Part shown: piece by piece, positions 59,263-64,000 of the stretch
Layout of the letters: each line of letters opens with the position of its first letter
How positions within the stretch are numbered: position 1 is the first letter of the stretch
Assembly: GCF_001613205.1 (NCBI RefSeq)
Contig: NZ_BDBX01000039.1
Location: forward strand, 62,001 to 126,000
Direction of reading: 5' to 3'
Length of the DNA stretch: 64,000 nucleotides
Source: Nocardia sienata NBRC 100364
GTDB lineage: Bacteria; Actinomycetota; Actinomycetes; Mycobacteriales; Mycobacteriaceae
Notes under the pieces: model-generated
The model's database searches: none
The model's input: the letters and a program-made list of their open reading frames with translations, nothing else
What the model was told of the DNA's origin: nothing
Translations under genes and position numbers: made by a program

Positions 59263-60342
59263 ATGCCACAGCCCATCGGGCGCCCCGAGCGGATCGTCAC
59301 CGTGGAGGAGCACGTGCTCCCGTATTTCCTGAGCGAGTATCTGGACGGCGCCCGTAACAACCTCGACGCCGCGTACTGGGCCGAGGCCGAGCACCGGCTG
59401 CGCGATGTCGGCCACGAGCGACTGGCCACGATGGACGCCCACGGCATCACCGTGCAGGTGCTGTCGCCGACCGCGCCCGGTATCCAGATCGAGCCGGACC
59501 CGGCGAAGGCCACCCGCCTCGCGGCCCGCACCAACGACTGGCTGGCCGAGGTGGTGGCCTCGGCACCGGACCGGTTCGCCGGCTTCGCCACGGTCGCGCT
59601 GCAGGACCCCGCCGCCGCGATCCGGGAGCTGCAGCGCGCGATCGGCGAGCTGGGCCTGGTCGGAGTATTGATCAACGGCCACACCTGCGGCTCCTACCTG
59701 GACGAACCGCAGTACCGGGATTTCTTGGAGGCAGTCGCCGAACTCGATGTTCCGCTGTATCTCCATCCGGCGAATGCGCCGGACGCCGCGGCGTGGACGG
59801 CCGGTCATCCACAATTACGCGGGCCCCTGTTCGGCTGGGGCGTCGAGACGGCCGCCCATTTCCTGCGTCTGCTGTGCGCCGGTGTCTTCGACCGTCCGGC
59901 GACCCGTGGGCTCACCGTGATCCTCGGCCACGCCGGTGAAGGCCTGCTCGCCGCCCCGTCCCGGTTGGACTCCCGCTGGCAGGTGGCGAACGCGCAGCGG
60001 CACGGCCTGCGGCTCGATCATCCCCCCTCGCACTATCTGCGCACCAACCTGTTCGTCACCACCTCGGGGGTGACCGACCCGGTCGCATTCTGGGCGGCGG
60101 TCTCAGGGGCGGGAGCCGACCGGGTGGCGATGGCGCTGGACTATCCGATGGAGGAGGTGGGTCCGCAACTGGCCGCGCTGCGGGCACGGTGGCGGGTGGA
60201 CGAGCTGGACGCCGCTGCCGACGATGAACTGCTGGAACGAGTCGCCTGGCGCAATATCAGCGAACTGCTCGGGCTGACGCCGGGCTCGCGTCCGGCGGCG
60301 CCGGCCACGGCCGCGGTCAACGGCGCCCCGGTGCCGAGATGA
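59263..60342 (+). CDS. amidohydrolase family protein, resorcylate-decarboxylase-like
   Basis: A 359-residue metal-dependent amidohydrolase of the ACMSD/gamma-resorcylate decarboxylase group. Metal ligands are visible: the VTVEEH motif (Glu15/Glu16, His17), His168 in LYLHPAN, His223 in LGHAGEG and Asp293 in ALDYPMEE. This set matches the Glu-x-His, His, Asp layout of 2,6-dihydroxybenzoate decarboxylase. A decarboxylase acting on the acid made by the adjacent type III synthase is a sensible inference. ATG 59263 follows a strong AGAGAGGAAAG ribosome site. Confidence 0.88.
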   Translation: MPQPIGRPERIVTVEEHVLPYFLSEYLDGARNNLDAAYWAEAEHRLRDVGHERLATMDAHGITVQVLSPTAPGIQIEPDPAKATRLAARTNDWLAEVVASAPDRFAGFATVALQDPAAAIRELQRAIGELGLVGVLINGHTCGSYLDEPQYRDFLEAVAELDVPLYLHPANAPDAAAWTAGHPQLRGPLFGWGVETAAHFLRLLCAGVFDRPATRGLTVILGHAGEGLLAAPSRLDSRWQVANAQRHGLRLDHPPSHYLRTNLFVTTSGVTDPVAFWAAVSGAGADRVAMALDYPMEEVGPQLAALRARWRVDELDAAADDELLERVAWRNISELLGLTPGSRPAAPATAAVNGAPVPR

Positions 60343-61583
60343 CCGGAGCGCCGGCGCTGGGGGAAGACACCGTTGCCGGTCCGCCCGGCCGGGCCTGGCT
60401 CCTCGGCGCCGCCGCGCTGGTCCTCGCGGGATTCTGCCTGCGCCCACCGATCACCGGTCTCGGCGCGGCGCTGGAATTCGTGCCGGCCGCCACCGGCATC
60501 GACTCGGTGGTCCTCGGTTGGGTCGTCACGTTGCCGCTGTGGTGCTATGCGGTGGGCGGTCTGCTGACACCGCGGCTGGCGGCGGCATGGGATCCGGCGC
60601 GTGTCTTCGCCGGCGCGCTGGCGATCATGGCGGTCGGCCAGCTCGTGCGCGTTCTCGGCGGGCCCGGTCTGCTGATCACCGGCACGACGGTAACGGCGCT
60701 GGCCACCGCGCTGGTGGCGACCCTGCTACCGGTCCTTGCCGGCCGCTCCGCGCACGGCGCGACTCGGATGACGGCCCTGTACGCGCCCGCCATCGGTATC
60801 GGCAGCGCCGCCGGGGCATTCCTGACCACACCGGTGAGCGCGGCCGGTTCGTGGCGGTGGGGTCTGGGACTGTGGGCGCCGGTATGCGCGGTGGCCGTGG
60901 TGCTGTGGGTGTGTGCGCTGCGGCGCGACCCGGGCCCGGACGCGACCGGCTCACCCGCGCCGCCCCTGCGGTCGATACTGGTTCCGCGCGGACGACTGTC
61001 CTGGTCGCTGATCGTGTTGTTCGCCGCGTGGGCGACCACAGCGTTCGGCGTCATGAATCTGCTGCCGTCGTTCTATCGCGAGGCGGGTACCGACCCCGCC
61101 ACCGCGGGACTGCTGCTCGGTATCGCGGCCGCCGCCGGGCTTCCGGCCGCTGCGCTGCTGCCCGGGTGGGTGCGCCGCGCGGACGGACCCGGCCGCGCTC
61201 TGCCGCTCGTCGTCGCCACCGTGACCCCCGCGCTGGGCCTACTGGGTCTGTCCCGGTATCCGCAGACGGCGCCGTGGCTGTGGGCCGCGGCGATCGGAGT
61301 GGGGCTGGGAACTCTGTCGCTCATCCTGAGCCTGATCTCACTGCGCGCGCCCGGCCAGGGCTCGGTGACGGTGTTGTCGGCGACGACCCACGGAATCGGT
61401 TACGCACTGGCGGGTGTGGGGGTCGCGGCGCAGAGCGCCCTGCATATGTGGTGCGGGTCCTGGGAGCCGGTCATCTGGCTGCTGGCCGGTTTATGCCTGG
61501 TTCAGCTCCTGGCGGGTTCGGCCGTACCGCAACCGCCCCGCCGGCCGGACCCCGGTGGGCACGCAGTCGCAGGCGGGCCGTGA
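60339..61583 (+). CDS. MFS transporter (CynX/NimT-like)
   Basis: A 414-residue major-facilitator protein with about twelve membrane segments. The FCLRPPITGLGAALEFV start is typical of the CynX/NimT branch, followed by GWVVTLPLWCYAVGGLLTPRLA and AAAIGVGLGTLSLILSLISLR. ATG 60339 overlaps the amidohydrolase stop as ATGA, so export or import of the pathway compound is tied to its synthesis. The direction of transport is unknown. Confidence 0.9.
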   Translation: MTGAPALGEDTVAGPPGRAWLLGAAALVLAGFCLRPPITGLGAALEFVPAATGIDSVVLGWVVTLPLWCYAVGGLLTPRLAAAWDPARVFAGALAIMAVGQLVRVLGGPGLLITGTTVTALATALVATLLPVLAGRSAHGATRMTALYAPAIGIGSAAGAFLTTPVSAAGSWRWGLGLWAPVCAVAVVLWVCALRRDPGPDATGSPAPPLRSILVPRGRLSWSLIVLFAAWATTAFGVMNLLPSFYREAGTDPATAGLLLGIAAAAGLPAAALLPGWVRRADGPGRALPLVVATVTPALGLLGLSRYPQTAPWLWAAAIGVGLGTLSLILSLISLRAPGQGSVTVLSATTHGIGYALAGVGVAAQSALHMWCGSWEPVIWLLAGLCLVQLLAGSAVPQPPRRPDPGGHAVAGGP

Positions 61584-61640
61584 TGCGCGTCCGCTGAGCC
61601 GGGCGCGCCGCGTGATCCGTTGCCGCGTCGGGGCTCCCGG

Positions 61641-62111
61641 TCACGCTTGCGCGCGGGCCGCGGCCGCCGCATGCGCGTCGAGAATGCGGGTGAGCAGACC
61701 GACGAGCGTGCGCCGCTCGTCTGCCGAGAGCGCGGTGAGCAGTTCGTCCTGCGCCCGGTCCAGTCTACGGTCCAGGTCGTCGAGGTGGGCGTTACCCGGT
61801 TCGGTGAGGGTGACGATATTGCGGCGGCGGTCCTCGGGATCGGCGGTGCGATCCGCGAAACCGCGGGCGACCAGTTCGTTGAGAACCGCCACCATATCGC
61901 TGCGGTCGATACCGGTGCGACGCCCGAGTTCGGCCTGACTGGCTGCGCCGGCCTCCCGCAGTGTGGTGAGCACGGCGTAGTGGTATCGCCGTGAACCGGT
62001 ATCGGCCAGCGCCTGTTCGGTGGCGCGGCCGGCGAGGAGCGCGGTCTGGTTGATCAGTCGCGTCGGCAGGGAACGCAACCTGCCGGGGACGTCCTCATGC
62101 GCGATCTTCAT
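61641..62111 (-). CDS. MarR family transcriptional regulator
   Basis: A 156-residue winged-helix regulator: YHYAVLTTLREAGAASQAELGRRTGIDRSDMVAVLNELVARGFADRTADPEDRRRNIVTLTEPG is the helix-turn-helix and wing. ATG 62111 follows TAGATT by six bases, so the message is leaderless, and an AACAA-N4-TTGTT dyad abuts this -10 box. It converges on the MFS gene and probably represses its own gene and the export or biosynthetic genes in response to a phenolic ligand, as many MarR proteins do. Confidence 0.9.
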   Translation of the reverse strand: MKIAHEDVPGRLRSLPTRLINQTALLAGRATEQALADTGSRRYHYAVLTTLREAGAASQAELGRRTGIDRSDMVAVLNELVARGFADRTADPEDRRRNIVTLTEPGNAHLDDLDRRLDRAQDELLTALSADERRTLVGLLTRILDAHAAAAARAQA

Positions 62112-62117
62112 ATCCGG

Positions 62118-62136
62118 AATCTAACAAGAAATTGTT
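62118..62136 (-). promoter_or_regulatory. MarR -10 box and operator dyad
   Basis: The minus-strand TAGATT (62123-62118) lies six bases before the ATG. AACAA-gaaa-TTGTT (62123-62136) overlaps its edge. The site is well placed for autorepression. Confidence 0.6.
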
Positions 62137-62217
62137 GGCAACTCCCACGAAGACCGGCCGGGCCGGTTGCGGACCCGGCGCCGAGGGCGATGCCGGCCGC
62201 GCGGTGCCCGGGGCCGG

Positions 62218-63081
62218 TCAGCGTGTCGCCCACGGCGCGGCGATCAGCGTCTCGGCATCCTCGGCCGAGATCTCGATATCGAAGACCTCACTCAGCACCT
62301 TCGCCAACTCCGCGAGTTCCAGCTCCCGGGAAACACTCGTCCCGTCCGGATACTCGGTCGTCAGCGTGCGGCCGTCGAGCGTGTGGTGGACGCCGGGAAG
62401 GAACCGTTGCACGAACGGCCGCTGGGTGAACGGGGAGCGCGGCGAGGTGGAGACGAAATGGTTACCCACCTCATAGTCGATCCGGTACTGGGGGTTCAGC
62501 GTGAAGGTGTAGCGATCCACCCAGCCCGCGAACGCGAATTGGTACAGCACCCACTGGTCGCCACCCAGTTCGCCCGACGTGCGTTCGAGCCGGAACCGCC
62601 AGCCGCCGAGAGTGAATTCGTCCGGGCGTTCGACCAGCGGGTAGGGTTCGGACGGCCCTGCCCCGAACCCGACGTCGGCCAGCCACACCCGGTCGTCATC
62701 GGAGACGGTGATCCGCAGCAGCGCATGGGTGGCCGGACGCAACCCGCCCGACCCCATGGTGACCCGGCCGGACAGTCCGGTGACACCGAATCCGAAGCGC
62801 TCCAGCGCCGCCGCGAACACGGTGACGTTCTCGTAGCAGTATCCACCGCGCCGCCGCCGGATCAGCTTGTCCTGCAGAGATTCCAGATCCAGCGGCACCG
62901 GCCGCCCCAGCACCGCCTCCAGGTTCTCGAACGGCACCGCGGTGGTGTGCGCGGCCACCAGCTCGCGCAGCACGGCCAGCGTCGGAGTGCGCGGGCCGGT
63001 GTATCCGATCCGCGCCAGATACGCCTCCAGATCCAGTGCTTCGCCGTTCCAGTGATAGGCGGCATCGGCCGGCTTCGACAT
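62218..63081 (-). CDS. nat: arylamine N-acetyltransferase
   Basis: A 287-residue NAT enzyme that transfers acetyl or acyl groups from CoA to aromatic amines. The catalytic triad is Cys82 in RRGGYCYENV, His119 in ATHALLRI and Asp136 in WLADVGFG. Other features are PFENLEAVLGRPVPLD and the C-terminal NPQYRIDYEVGNHFVSTSP. ATG 63081 follows AAAGGGATGAC. In mycobacteria nat lies in a sterol-catabolism operon; here it sits between a MarR gene and nadC. Confidence 0.95.
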   Translation of the reverse strand: MSKPADAAYHWNGEALDLEAYLARIGYTGPRTPTLAVLRELVAAHTTAVPFENLEAVLGRPVPLDLESLQDKLIRRRRGGYCYENVTVFAAALERFGFGVTGLSGRVTMGSGGLRPATHALLRITVSDDDRVWLADVGFGAGPSEPYPLVERPDEFTLGGWRFRLERTSGELGGDQWVLYQFAFAGWVDRYTFTLNPQYRIDYEVGNHFVSTSPRSPFTQRPFVQRFLPGVHHTLDGRTLTTEYPDGTSVSRELELAELAKVLSEVFDIEISAEDAETLIAAPWATR

Positions 63082-63160
63082 GTCATCCCTTTCGCCCGGG
63101 TACGCAACAAGCAACCGCGCGCATGCGCCGGATGTTCCGCACGCGAAGCGCACAGTGCCG

Positions 63161-64000
63161 CTACATGTCCAGACCCAGGTCCAGCACCCGGACCGAATGG
63201 GTCAGCGCGCCCACCGCCAGGAAATCGACGCCGGTGCGCGCGTAGTCCGCGGCCATGTCGAGGGTGAGTCCACCAGAGGATTCCAGCTTCGTCTCCGGTG
63301 CGACGGCATTGCGGCGCTGGACCGCGGCCTGGGTCTGCCAGAGCGGGAAATTGTCGAGCAGGACCAGTTGTACCTGTTCGCCGAGTACGGCGTCGAGCTG
63401 GTCGAGATCGTCGACCTCGACCTCGCATTCGATCTCCGGCGCGGCGGCGCGAACGGCCCGCAATGCCTCGACCACCGAACCCGCCGCGACGACGTGGTTG
63501 TCCTTGATCAGCGCGGCATCGCCCAGACCCATGCGATGGTTCACTCCACCCCCGGCGCGCACCGCGTACTTCTGCAGCGCGCGCAGACCCGGCAGCGTCT
63601 TGCGGCTGTCCCTGATCCGGCAGCCGGTGCCCTCGACCGCGTCCACCCAGTCGGCGGTGGCGCTGGCGATACCCGAGAGATGACACATCAGGTTGAGCAT
63701 GGTGCGTTCGGCGGTGAGCAGGCCGCGGGTCGGCGCCACCAGTGCCAGCACCGTCTGTCCGGGCGCGATCCGGGTACCGTCGGGCACCCGCTCGGTGATC
63801 TCGTAGCCATCGGCGCCGATCACCTCGTCGAGCACCAGCAGCCCGATATCGATCCCGGCGACGGTGCCCGGCTGCCGGGCCACCACCGCGGCCTTCACCG
63901 CCGCGTCCGGGGGGACGGTGGCCGCGGTGGTGATATCGGGCCCGTAGCGCAGATCCTCGTCCAGCGCGGTACGGATGAGGGCGCGGACCTCCGCGGGATC
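63161..64000 (-). CDS. nadC: nicotinate-nucleotide pyrophosphorylase (carboxylating), 5' end beyond the window
   Basis: NadC makes nicotinate mononucleotide from quinolinate and PRPP. The visible part has RTALDEDLRYGPDITTAATVPPD at its start, then ERTMLNLMCHLSGIAS, GCRIRDSRKTLPGLRALQKYAVRAGGG-x-NHRMGL, IKDNHV, and the end ESSGGLTLDMAADYARTGVDFLAVGALTHS. About ten N-terminal residues are missing because the frame runs off the right edge. In related genomes nadA and nadB follow upstream. Confidence 0.96.
   Translation of the reverse strand, partial: DPAEVRALIRTALDEDLRYGPDITTAATVPPDAAVKAAVVARQPGTVAGIDIGLLVLDEVIGADGYEITERVPDGTRIAPGQTVLALVAPTRGLLTAERTMLNLMCHLSGIASATADWVDAVEGTGCRIRDSRKTLPGLRALQKYAVRAGGGVNHRMGLGDAALIKDNHVVAAGSVVEALRAVRAAAPEIECEVEVDDLDQLDAVLGEQVQLVLLDNFPLWQTQAAVQRRNAVAPETKLESSGGLTLDMAADYARTGVDFLAVGALTHSVRVLDLGLDM

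Overview
The window comes from a high-GC actinobacterium of the mycolic-acid group, most like Nocardia or a close relative. The evidence is the codon bias, an MspA-type porin, a mycothiol-type maleylpyruvate isomerase fold protein, a PdtaR-type ANTAR regulator, a CoaE-GrpB fusion, and a gene order (uvrB, coaE, rpsA, polA, pdtaR, tesB, pyk, lgt, trpA-B-C, the trp-region membrane protein, trpE, bcp, hisI-F-impA-A, nadC) that follows, as I recall it, the M. tuberculosis Rv1596-Rv1633 neighbourhood. Species cannot be fixed from this sequence alone. I saw no insertion sequence, integrase, prophage gene or CRISPR array.

Layout. 0.4-8.5 kb: VOC protein, uvrB, a DUF402 protein, coaE-grpB, a densely hairpinned intergenic region, rpsA, and a methyltransferase. 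8.5-18.3 kb is more accessory: an SPFH membrane protein overlapping a tiny ribbon-helix-helix gene with a palindromic operator; an isopropylmalate-dehydrogenase-family enzyme; a two-gene unit whose second product looks like a divergent PI3K/HipA-type kinase; a polar amino-acid ABC transporter; a 2'-5' RNA ligase-like protein; a thioredoxin; a free-standing LeuA regulatory-domain protein preceded by a Leu/Val-rich leader peptide and attenuator; and an MspA porin. 18.6-27.3 kb: polA and a complete branched-chain amino-acid ABC transporter (livK-H-M-G-F). 27.4-34.7 kb: pdtaR, tRNA-Leu(CAA), a DUF1254/DUF1214 protein, a low-molecular-weight tyrosine phosphatase, a small unknown gene, tesB, pyk and a TM2-domain protein. 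34.7-42.9 kb: lgt, trpA, trpB, trpC, the trp-region membrane protein, trpE, a peroxiredoxin and a MarR regulator.

42.8-52.5 kb holds histidine biosynthesis in two divergent halves: priA-impA-hisF-hisI on the minus strand and hisD-hisC-hisB-hisH on the plus strand. Between them lie a membrane Ser/Thr kinase, a maleylpyruvate isomerase-fold protein and a small unknown gene. This looks like an in-place inversion of the hisD-H block. 52.4-54.7 kb holds a secreted hydrolase and a winged-helix (YcaQ/AlkZ-like) protein.

54.9-62.1 kb is the most distinctive accessory block: a large LuxR-family ATPase regulator divergent from a type III polyketide synthase, a resorcylate-decarboxylase-like amidohydrolase and a translationally coupled MFS exporter, followed by a convergent MarR repressor. 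An arylamine N-acetyltransferase sits next to it, and nadC runs off the right edge. A perfect 7-2-7 palindrome lies between the LuxR regulator and the polyketide synthase. The block reads as a compact, undescribed aromatic polyketide pathway with its own regulators and exporter.

Throughout the window many genes carry a TANNNT-type -10 box six to eight bases before the start codon, which points to widespread leaderless transcription and was used to choose several starts.
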